Positions 15,360 through 21,617 of a stretch of DNA of 30,958 bases are shown here, piece after piece. How positions within the stretch are numbered: the first letter of the stretch is position 1; each line of letters opens with the position of its first letter. A program made the position numbers and the translations under genes. The DNA comes from UBA4744 sp963718995 (lineage in GTDB: Bacteria > Actinomycetota > Acidimicrobiia > Spongiisociales > UBA4744): positions 1 through 30,958 of the forward strand of contig CAVRAP010000016.1 of assembly GCA_963718995.1 (NCBI GenBank), in the 5' to 3' direction. The notes below the pieces were generated by a model. That model was not told where the DNA came from. It worked only from the letters and a program-made list of their open reading frames with translations, and ran no database searches.

Positions 15360-17099
15360 CTACCGGGACCGCAGGGAGGCCGCCCACCCGAGGAAACGGT
15401 CGGCCGGCCACGTGTTGACCACCCGGCCCTTCTCGACCCAGCCGCGCTGCGCGTTGAGCGCCCCCCACTGCATTTGCTCGAGTTCGACGATCCGGTGAGC
15501 GTCGGTACTGATCACGAGGTGGGCACCGGCGGCGCTTGCCCGGCGGGCGACCTCGGGGGCGACGTCGAGCCGGCGCAGATGGCAGTTCACCTCGAGAGCG
15601 GTCCCGGTCTGCACGGCCGCCTCAATCACGGCGTCGATATCCAACTCGATGCCGGGTCGCGAACCGATCTGTCGTCCGGTGAGGTGGCCGATGGCGCTCA
15701 CCGCCGGATTCTGCATGGCGGCGACGACCCGCCTCGTCTGTGCTTCGCGATCGAGATCGAAGAGCGAATGAACGCTGGCGACGCACCAATCGAAGCCCAT
15801 GAGGAAGTCCTGGTCGTAATCGAGGCCGCCGTCCCGGTCGATGTTCAACTCACATCCGTGCAGGATCTGCAGTGGGGCGTACCGGTCGGCCAATTCGGCG
15901 ATCCGCTGCCGCTGGGCGAGCATCTGCTCGCGCGATGCCCCGTTGATGCGCAGGTCTTCGCCGTGATCGGTGATCGCCACATAGGCCATGCCACGCGCGA
16001 CGATCGCGTCGAGCATGTCCTCGAGGGTCTCGTGCCCGTCACCCGACAGGTCGGTGTGGACGTGGAGATCACCTTTGATGTCCTCGAGATACACCAGATC
16101 GGGCAGCGAACCGTCCCGGGCCGCTTCGATCTCCCCCGTGTCCTCCCGCAGCGGCGGTTCGACGAACGCCAACCCCAGGGCGTCGTAGATCTCGCGCTCC
16201 GTCTTCGAGGCAACCACCTTCTCAGTTTCCAGATCCGACAGCGAGTACTCATTGAGCGTCCACCCGCGATCGAGAGCCAGTTGGCGCAGCCGGATGTTGT
16301 GCGCTTTCGACCCCGTGAAGTAGAGCAGCGCGGCCCCGTACTGGTGGGGCTCCACCACCCGGAGGTCGATCTGCATGCCGGCCCGGGTGAGTACCGACGA
16401 CTTGGTATCGCCCGCTCCCAGGACCTCGCCGACGATGGGCAACTCGAGAAACCGGGTCATGACGGCCTTGGGTTCCGTGGCCGACACGAGGATGTCGATG
16501 TCGCCGATGGTCTCACGGAAACGGCGCAGGCTCCCGGCGTACTCGATGGCGTCGACGCCTTCGACCTTCGAGAGGGCCGCAACGACTTCTCTCGCAACAG
16601 GAAGGGCGAGTTCGATCGGCGTCCGCCGCTCCTTGCCGGACAGGCCCAGACGCTCGATCGCCTGGATCAGCTTCTCCTCGCTCTTCGGCCCGAATCCCGC
16701 CAGGTCGCGCAGTGCCTGCTGATCGATGGCAGCGCGCAATTCGGCAACACTGCCGATGCCCAGCTCTTCGTGCAGCATCGCCACTCGCTTCGGGCCCAGC
16801 CCCGGGATACGGGTCAGCTCGACGTACTCAGGCGGGAACAATCCGCGCAGTTTTTCGAGCTTGGCGATCTGGCCGGTCTCGAGGTACTCGCCGATCTTCT
16901 GCGCAGTGCTCTTCCCAATCCCTTTGGCAGCGACGAGTTGGCTCTCGGTCATGGTCTCGACATCCGTCGCCAGGCCGTCGACGGCTCGAGCCGCGTTGTC
17001 GTAGGCGCGCACCCGGAAGGCCTGGGGCGACCCTTCATCCAGTTCGGTGAGCAAGGCCAGCTCACTCAGCACCCGGGCAACTTCACGATTGCGAGACAT
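15360..17099 (-). CDS. polX: DNA polymerase/3'-5' exonuclease PolX
   Basis: PolX is a family X repair polymerase with a C-terminal PHP phosphoesterase, used in base-excision repair. The 579-aa protein, close to B. subtilis PolX (570), shows an 8-kDa domain (FRVRAYDNAARAVDGL), two helix-hairpin-helix motifs (AAKGIGKSTAQKIGEYL, RIPGLGPKRVAMLHEELG), the polymerase centre YAGSLRRFRETIGDIDIL with Asp200 and Asp202, then the third Asp in MQIDLRVV (245). The PHP domain has DLHVHTDLSGDG (344-355), AITDHGED (376-383), GHLTGR and STDAHR. I chose the ATG at 17099: TATGCT ends 7 nt before it, and the alternative ATG at 17111 lies inside that -10 box. It is first in a polX-GH13 transcript. Confidence 0.95.
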   Translation of the reverse strand: MSRNREVARVLSELALLTELDEGSPQAFRVRAYDNAARAVDGLATDVETMTESQLVAAKGIGKSTAQKIGEYLETGQIAKLEKLRGLFPPEYVELTRIPGLGPKRVAMLHEELGIGSVAELRAAIDQQALRDLAGFGPKSEEKLIQAIERLGLSGKERRTPIELALPVAREVVAALSKVEGVDAIEYAGSLRRFRETIGDIDILVSATEPKAVMTRFLELPIVGEVLGAGDTKSSVLTRAGMQIDLRVVEPHQYGAALLYFTGSKAHNIRLRQLALDRGWTLNEYSLSDLETEKVVASKTEREIYDALGLAFVEPPLREDTGEIEAARDGSLPDLVYLEDIKGDLHVHTDLSGDGHETLEDMLDAIVARGMAYVAITDHGEDLRINGASREQMLAQRQRIAELADRYAPLQILHGCELNIDRDGGLDYDQDFLMGFDWCVASVHSLFDLDREAQTRRVVAAMQNPAVSAIGHLTGRQIGSRPGIELDIDAVIEAAVQTGTALEVNCHLRRLDVAPEVARRASAAGAHLVISTDAHRIVELEQMQWGALNAQRGWVEKGRVVNTWPADRFLGWAASLRSR

Positions 17100-17106
17100 G
17101 GCGCAA

Positions 17107-17112
17107 AGCATA
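17107..17112 (-). promoter_or_regulatory. -10 box of polX (leaderless)
   Basis: On the minus strand the sequence reads TATGCT, 7 nt from the ATG at 17099. It is identical in sequence and spacing to the box before the DUF454 gene (18967-18972). It decides the start codon, since the more upstream ATG overlaps the box. Confidence 0.5.
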
Positions 17113-17153
17113 CGTTTCTTGCGTCACACCATCACCGCATAGGGTGCCTTTTT

Positions 17154-17174
17154 GACGCCAAAACGGGGATTGGG
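17154..17174. repeat. Half copy of the palindromic repeat
   Basis: The 15-mer CGCCAAAACGGGGAT is identical to the right arm and flank of copy 1 (4532-4546), and GGG follows 1-2 nt later in both. The left arm and the GAATATCG centre are absent; the preceding bases are TTTTTGA. It lies in the divergent polX / beta-propeller intergenic region. It could be a decayed copy. Confidence 0.5.
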
Positions 17175-17204
17175 TCGGTAGTGTCGCCGCCGAGGAGGTT
17201 GATC

Positions 17205-18254
17205 ATGGCTGTGACACTGGCGGTCGGCACGGAGAAGGGTGCCTATCTCTTGCGTTCGGGGGACGAACGGAGCGAGTGGGACCTCGAGGGCCCGCTCTTC
17301 AAGGGGTGGAAGGTCACGGCGTTCGGCCAGACGGGTTCCGGCGATTACCTCCTCGCCACCGGGAGCAACTGGTTTGGAGCCGCCCTGCACCGATCACCCG
17401 ACCTGAAGGAGTGGACCCAGATCGTCGACGGCCCCGCCTGGCCGGAAGGTGGCGACCGCAAGCTCACCCAGATCTGGACTTTGACCCAGGCCGGCGACCA
17501 CCTCTTTGCCGGCGTCGATGAGGCCGGACTGTTCCGCAGCGTTGACCATGGCGAGACCTGGCAACCGGTGGACGGGCTCAACGAGCATCCCACTCGCCCC
17601 GGGTGGGAACCGGGCCTGGGAGGTTTGACGGCGCACCGGGTGATCGTGGACCGCGAGAACCCGGACCGCCTCTGGGTAGCCATCAGCGCGGTTGGTGTCT
17701 TCCGTAGTGACGACGGCGGTGCGACCTGGAACACCAAGAACGCGGGCATGCCACCAACGACCGAGGCTCAGGAATTCGGCGACATCGGGCACTGCGTGCA
17801 TGGCCTCGTTCAGGATCCAACCGACGCCGACCGCCTCTACCGCCAGGAGCATGTCGGTGTCTTTCGGACCGACAACGGCGGCGACAGCTGGGACAGAATC
17901 GAGGACGGGTTGCCTGCCGGGTTTGGGTTCCCGATCGTTCACGATCAGGAGACCAACCGTTTGTTCATCGTGCCTCTCGAGAGTGACGAAAACCGTCTTC
18001 CGGTCGATGGGGCGTTCCGGGTGTACCGCAGCGACAACGGCGGCGACTCCTGGAGTATCTCCGGGACGGGTCACCCCGAGGCGGCAACGTTCACGACAGT
18101 GCTCCGCGGGGCGATGGACGGGGACCAGCGCCAGGGTGTCTATCTCGGGACGACGGCTGGCAAAGTCATGACAACCGCAGATGCCGGGGACTCGTGGACC
18201 ACCCTGCCGTGGACCTTGCCCCGGATCCTGTCGGTTCGCGTCCTGCAAAGCTGA
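17205..18254 (+). CDS. BNR/Asp-box beta-propeller protein (sialidase-like fold, likely cytoplasmic)
   Basis: The 349-aa protein carries five Asp-box motifs (SxDxGxTW type): SVDHGETW, SDDGGATW, TDNGGDSW, SDNGGDSW and TADAGDSW. These sit on blade turns of a beta-propeller, as in sialidases and VPS10-like proteins. No signal peptide is present (MAVTLAVGTEKGAYLLRS), and I see no sialidase Arg triad or FRIP motif, so the common label exo-alpha-sialidase is doubtful. GAGGAGG sits 6 nt before ATG 17205; the frame is open far upstream but that part is antisense to polX and GH13. The MoaD/ThiS-like gene begins 5 bp after the stop, so the two are one operon and may work together. Confidence 0.82.
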   Translation: MAVTLAVGTEKGAYLLRSGDERSEWDLEGPLFKGWKVTAFGQTGSGDYLLATGSNWFGAALHRSPDLKEWTQIVDGPAWPEGGDRKLTQIWTLTQAGDHLFAGVDEAGLFRSVDHGETWQPVDGLNEHPTRPGWEPGLGGLTAHRVIVDRENPDRLWVAISAVGVFRSDDGGATWNTKNAGMPPTTEAQEFGDIGHCVHGLVQDPTDADRLYRQEHVGVFRTDNGGDSWDRIEDGLPAGFGFPIVHDQETNRLFIVPLESDENRLPVDGAFRVYRSDNGGDSWSISGTGHPEAATFTTVLRGAMDGDQRQGVYLGTTAGKVMTTADAGDSWTTLPWTLPRILSVRVLQS

Positions 18255-18259
18255 GCGAT

Positions 18260-18538
18260 ATGGCCACGGTTCAGGTCCGCCTGCCGGGTCTTCTCGCCGA
18301 CCTATTGGGCGGGACGAAACGCTTCGAGGTCCAGGCCGAGACCTTGCAAGGAGCGATCGGCCAGGTTCTCACGGACTTCCCGGCGCTCAAGGTGCACCTC
18401 TACGACGAGTCGGGGCAGTTGCGTCCCCACGTGAACCTCTTCCACAACGACACCAACACTCGATGGCTGCCGTCGTTGGACGTGAAGCTGGGGGACGGCG
18501 ACATCGTCACGGTCATGCAGGCTGTTTCTGGAGGGTGA
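18260..18538 (+). CDS. MoaD/ThiS-family ubiquitin-like sulfur carrier
   Basis: The 92-aa beta-grasp protein (MATVQVRLPGLLADLLGG, then TLQGAIGQVLTDFPALKVHL) ends in SGG. A terminal Gly-Gly is the feature of MoaD, ThiS and CysO, which an E1-like enzyme adenylates and thiocarboxylates to deliver sulfur. The phrase PHVNLFHNDTNTR and LGDGDIVTVMQAVSGG fit the fold. No moaE, thiG, cysM or E1 gene is nearby, so the pathway is unknown. It starts 5 bp after the beta-propeller gene, with which it probably forms a functional pair. Confidence 0.88.
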   Translation: MATVQVRLPGLLADLLGGTKRFEVQAETLQGAIGQVLTDFPALKVHLYDESGQLRPHVNLFHNDTNTRWLPSLDVKLGDGDIVTVMQAVSGG

Positions 18539-18539
18539 A

Positions 18540-18554
18540 GACCCGGACCGGGTC
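18540..18554. terminator. Short hairpin between convergent genes
   Basis: GACCCG-gac-CGGGTC forms a 6-bp stem 2 bp after the MoaD-like stop and 6 bp before the end of the convergent DUF454 gene. There is no T-run; a weak bidirectional terminator is possible. Confidence 0.35.
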
Positions 18555-18560
18555 AGAGGC

Positions 18561-18959
18561 TCAAACCGTTTCAGCCCGCTTGGTCGGCAACCACAGGATG
18601 TAGGCGCTGATCGCCATCGCCAGCAGAATCAGGCCGATGCGCACGCCGGGGATTTCGACCATCCAGACGACGGTGATGGTGAAGGTCACTGCGATCGCGA
18701 GGATGGCGATCGATTTCGCCCGGGCGCTGAATCCTGCTCCGGACCGCCAGTCGCGTACCAGAGGTCCAAACAGTTTGTGGTTCAGCATCCAGTTGTCGAA
18801 ACGCGGTGATGACTTCGAGAAGAAAAATGCGGCCAAAATGATCGGCATGGTCGTCGGGATCCCGGGGAGGACGGTTCCGATAACACCGAATACGAGCAGC
18901 ACGAAACCCAGCGCCACGTAAACACTTCGCAGCCACCGGTTCTGTACGACTTGCGCCAT
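18561..18959 (-). CDS. DUF454 (YbaN-family) inner-membrane protein
   Basis: The 132-aa protein has the DUF454 pattern: a first helix (about 12-32), the loop VLPGIPTTMPIILAAFFFSK, SSPRFDNWMLNHKLFGPLVR followed by DWRSGAGFSARAK, and two C-terminal helices (83-100, 106-124). Function is unknown for the family; YbaN of E. coli is the reference. ATG at 18959 is supported by a leaderless TATGCT box; further upstream codons would lack similarity. It is divergent from nhaA across 144 bp. Confidence 0.9.
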   Translation of the reverse strand: MAQVVQNRWLRSVYVALGFVLLVFGVIGTVLPGIPTTMPIILAAFFFSKSSPRFDNWMLNHKLFGPLVRDWRSGAGFSARAKSIAILAIAVTFTITVVWMVEIPGVRIGLILLAMAISAYILWLPTKRAETV

Positions 18960-18966
18960 GGCGGGC

Positions 18967-18972
18967 AGCATA
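18967..18972 (-). promoter_or_regulatory. -10 box of the DUF454 gene (leaderless)
   Basis: On the minus strand the sequence reads TATGCT, 7 nt from the ATG at 18959, without SD. The same hexamer and spacing occur before polX. Confidence 0.45.
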
Positions 18973-19089
18973 TCGTCTCGAGGTGGCAACGCCGAGTCGG
19001 AATCTTTCCGACATGCCGCCGGGTCATCAACCAGGGCGGACCCCTTATTCCGACACCCGATCCGGCTGGGTATCTGAGCCGGCGGTTGG

Positions 19090-19095
19090 TAGCCT
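19090..19095 (+). promoter_or_regulatory. -10 box of nhaA (near-leaderless)
   Basis: TAGCCT matches TANNNT and is 8 nt from the ATG at 19104; no SD is visible. Confidence 0.35.
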
Positions 19096-19103
19096 CCCTC
19101 CGC

Positions 19104-20462
19104 ATGCCCGAACAAGAACTGCACCGCACCTGGCTCCACTCCGAGCGGTTCATCCCGAGACGGTTCGTTCGACCTGCCCTGCGATTTACCCGGGTTGAAG
19201 CCGCGTCGGGCATCGTGCTGCTGGTGGCCGCCGTCATCGCGGTCATCTGGGCCAACTCCTCGTTCGGGGATACCTACGAGGAGCTGTGGGAAACAGTCTT
19301 CAAGATCGAGATCGGATCGTTTCACCTGGAAGAAACCTTCCGCGATCTCGTCAACGACGGCTTGATGGCGATCTTCTTCCTCGTGGTTGGATTGGAAATC
19401 AAGCGCGAACTGGTCGTCGGCGAACTACGTGACCCGAAAGCGGCGGCGCTGCCCGCCATCGCCGCCCTCGGGGGCATGGTGGTGCCGGCCTTGGTTTTCC
19501 TGGCATTCGTTGCGGGAGAGGGCGGAGAAGCCACCCGCGGCTGGGGAATCCCCATGGCCACCGACATCGCCTTTTCGATCGGGGTAGTTGCTCTGCTCGG
19601 AAGCCGGGTCCCGGTCGGAGCCAAACTCTTCCTGCTTGCACTGGCCATCGTCGACGACATCGGCGCGATCGCCGTCATCGCCGTCTTCTACACGGAGAAG
19701 CTGTCCCTGACGTGGCTGGCCGCCGCAGTCGTCACCCTGCTCGTGATCTGGGCCGCCCAGAAGGGGGGTATCCGGGCTTCGGCGTTCTACTGGCCGATGG
19801 GCATCCTGGCGTGGTTCTTCGTGCTCGAATCGGGGGTCCATGCAACCCTGGCCGGAGTAGCTCTTGGCTTGATGACCCCGGCCCGGGCGATGTACTCGGA
19901 CGAGGAGTATCACCGCAAGGCAACCTACGTACTCGATACGTACACAGTGGAACCAGAGTCTCCGCACGGACATGACCGGATCGATCACGAGGCGCGCCAG
20001 TTGACCTCCATCGCCAACGAGTCGATCGCTCCCCTCAACCGCCTCGAGCACCTCCTGCACCCGTGGAGTTCTTTCCTGATCGTCCCGCTGTTTGCCCTCG
20101 CCAACGCCGGTGTGCAATTTGGCGGCATCGACCTCCTCGAGGCCCTGACGAGCCCGGTGGCGCTCGGGGTTGCGGTCGGTTTGCTGGTCGGTAAGATCGT
20201 CGGCATCTCGGCCTTCACCGCCCTGGCCGTTCGCTTCGGATTGGGACGGCTCCCCCGCAACACCACCTGGACGCACGTATTCGGGCTGGCGGCCCTGGCC
20301 GGCATCGGGTTTACCGTGTCTCTGTTCGTAACCGGCCTGGCCTTCAAGGATCCTGCCGTGACCGACCTGGCCAAGATCGGCATTTTCGCCGGCTCCGGTG
20401 CGTCCGGTTTGATCGGGTACCTCATCCTGCGGTTCACGGGACAGACGCGCAAAGCCTCCTGA
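19104..20462 (+). CDS. nhaA: Na+/H+ antiporter NhaA
   Basis: NhaA exchanges protons for sodium across the cytoplasmic membrane and controls pH and salt balance. The 452-aa protein has the family landmarks: FFLVVGLEIKRELVVGEL (91-108), GIPMATDIAFSIGVVALLGS (148-167), KLFLLALAIVDDIGAIAVIA with the cation-binding Asp184-Asp185 pair, ESGVHATLAGVALG, and PLFALANAGV. It is longer than E. coli NhaA (388 aa) because of an N-terminal extension of about 25 residues and a hydrophilic loop (EYHRKATYVLDTYTVEPESP and following) before the last helices. The start at 19104 was chosen over longer in-frame extensions because of the -10 box and the divergent gene. Confidence 0.95.
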   Translation: MPEQELHRTWLHSERFIPRRFVRPALRFTRVEAASGIVLLVAAVIAVIWANSSFGDTYEELWETVFKIEIGSFHLEETFRDLVNDGLMAIFFLVVGLEIKRELVVGELRDPKAAALPAIAALGGMVVPALVFLAFVAGEGGEATRGWGIPMATDIAFSIGVVALLGSRVPVGAKLFLLALAIVDDIGAIAVIAVFYTEKLSLTWLAAAVVTLLVIWAAQKGGIRASAFYWPMGILAWFFVLESGVHATLAGVALGLMTPARAMYSDEEYHRKATYVLDTYTVEPESPHGHDRIDHEARQLTSIANESIAPLNRLEHLLHPWSSFLIVPLFALANAGVQFGGIDLLEALTSPVALGVAVGLLVGKIVGISAFTALAVRFGLGRLPRNTTWTHVFGLAALAGIGFTVSLFVTGLAFKDPAVTDLAKIGIFAGSGASGLIGYLILRFTGQTRKAS

Positions 20463-20524
20463 GTACTCCCGCCTTGGCTTCATCGCGGCAGCGCAAACCT
20501 CAACCGGTGCCCTCGTATGGGGGG

Positions 20525-20530
20525 TAGGGT
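20525..20530 (+). promoter_or_regulatory. -10 box of the zinc-ribbon gene (leaderless)
   Basis: TAGGGT matches TANNNT and is exactly 6 nt from the ATG at 20537. This typical leaderless arrangement supports the short downstream frame being a gene. Confidence 0.5.
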
Positions 20531-20536
20531 GAACGC

Positions 20537-20713
20537 ATGGAGCTCATCAAGGAAATCATCTGCGTCGATTGCGGCGGACGGGCCCACCTGATCACTCCGG
20601 TGCCGGCAGAAGAAGAGCTCGTACCAGGAGATGTCCTGGTCTACCGGTGCGAGGACTGCATGGACCGCTGGGATATCGTCTTCGAGCGAGACGATCTCGA
20701 AGAGACCCTCTAG
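20537..20713 (+). CDS. Small zinc-ribbon protein (58 aa)
   Basis: The ATG-TAG frame encodes 58 aa with two CxxC knuckles, CVDCGG (9-12) and CEDC (about 39-42), 26 residues apart, a classic zinc-ribbon spacing. It ends in an acidic tail (FERDDLEETL). Similar tiny zinc ribbons are common in Actinobacteria, usually without known function; nucleic-acid or protein binding is a guess. A leaderless -10 box precedes it. The stop overlaps the end of the convergent VOC gene by 4 bp. Confidence 0.75.
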   Translation: MELIKEIICVDCGGRAHLITPVPAEEELVPGDVLVYRCEDCMDRWDIVFERDDLEETL

Positions 20714-21087
20714 GAGACCTGCCGCCAGCCGGTGATCGACAGGACATTCCCGTCCGGGTCGCGGAAGTCGGCGGCCAGCAGCTCACGACCGTCGCTGCTC
20801 ATGACCACCCGCAGGTCGACTCTGAACTGAACGCCGGCCGCAGCCAACCCCTCGCACGCGGCGGCCACGTCGTCGACTTCGAAGACCACCTCGACCAACC
20901 CCGGCGGGTTGGCATCCATCTCGGACCCGATCGCATTGAGCGCCAGGGTCACCCCGCCGCCGTCCAGGAAAGCGAATGTCTCACTGGACCCCAGGACGGT
21001 CATGCCGAGCCGATCACGGTAGAAGTCCAGTGAGCGAGAAAGGACTTCGACCCGGAGGATGATGTTGGAGATCTTCAAAGGGGTCAT
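20710..21087 (-). CDS. VOC-superfamily (glyoxalase/dioxygenase-like) protein
   Basis: The 125-aa single-domain protein shows the two betaalphabetabetabeta modules of the vicinal-oxygen-chelate fold: KISNIILRVEVLSRSLDFYR followed by DRLGM, and VEVVFEVDDVAAACEGLAAA, ending ADFRDPDGNVLSITGW. The final PDGN block is typical of glyoxalase/bleomycin-resistance-like proteins. The usual first metal His is replaced (NIILRV), so a classical metal site is not clear and the substrate cannot be stated. The ATG overlaps the upstream stop codon as ATGA, so it is translationally coupled to the CoA-binding protein. Confidence 0.85.
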   Translation of the reverse strand: MTPLKISNIILRVEVLSRSLDFYRDRLGMTVLGSSETFAFLDGGGVTLALNAIGSEMDANPPGLVEVVFEVDDVAAACEGLAAAGVQFRVDLRVVMSSDGRELLAADFRDPDGNVLSITGWRQVS

Positions 21088-21512
21088 GTGACTCCCGATT
21101 GCCGCTGCATTCGGGGCAGCTCAATGGCCGGGCAACGGTCCATGATGACATCGAGCCCGGCGCCGACGGCCCGGGTGGCCGCTGCTTCGTCGATAACATC
21201 GAGCTGCAGCCAGACCGCCCTGGCACCGACCGCGATCGCCTCATCGACGTGCACTCCGGCTCGCGACGATCTCCGGAAGATGTCGACTACGTCAACCGGC
21301 TCCGGTATTGAAGCAAGGTCGGGGTATGCGGTTTCGCCGAGAATCTGCTCGGCAACCGGATTCACCGGAATGATGCGGTACCCGCGAGCCTGGAGAAAAG
21401 CGGCGACGCGATGACTGGCTCGCCCCGGATTCTCGCTCAAACCAACAACGGCCCACGTCCGGTAATCGGTCAGCACTCGTTCGATGGTTGCCTGGTCTCC
21501 GTACAGATTCAT
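21084..21512 (-). CDS. CoA-binding domain protein (YccU family)
   Basis: The 142-aa Rossmann-type protein matches the CoA_binding_2/YccU pattern: WAVVGLSENPGRASHRVAAF, GYRIIPVNPVAEQILGETAY, VDVVDIFRRSSRAGVHVDEA, ARAVWLQLDVIDEAAATRAV, and DVIMDRCPAIELPRM. It resembles the CoA-ligase first subdomain but lacks the catalytic part; members bind CoA or acyl-CoA with unknown role. AAGGAG precedes the ATG. It is the first gene of a two-gene unit with the VOC gene. Confidence 0.9.
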   Translation of the reverse strand: MNLYGDQATIERVLTDYRTWAVVGLSENPGRASHRVAAFLQARGYRIIPVNPVAEQILGETAYPDLASIPEPVDVVDIFRRSSRAGVHVDEAIAVGARAVWLQLDVIDEAAATRAVGAGLDVIMDRCPAIELPRMQRQSGVT

Positions 21513-21592
21513 AACGCTCCTTCAAACCATCGCATGGTTGCGTGCATTCCTGCACGGAGGCAAATCCCGAAGAGTGACGTCGCTTGCAACGG

Positions 21593-21598
21593 TAGGCT
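21593..21598 (+). promoter_or_regulatory. Possible -10 box of the TPM gene
   Basis: TAGGCT matches TANNNT, 19 nt before the ATG at 21618; an SD (AAGGGG) lies between, so this would be a short-leader mRNA. Confidence 0.3.
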
Positions 21599-21617
21599 CG
21601 GGGTCGAAAGGGGTGGA

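Noticed and set aside
15084..17204. A 2.1-kb open frame on the plus strand running into the beta-propeller gene
   Set aside because: It is antisense to GH13 and polX, whose motifs are unmistakable. Long stop-free antisense frames are expected in high-GC coding DNA, and the propeller's SD and start lie at 17192-17205.
17205..18254. Secreted sialidase
   Set aside because: Asp boxes alone only show the propeller fold. There is no signal peptide, and neither an FRIP motif nor an Arg triad is apparent.
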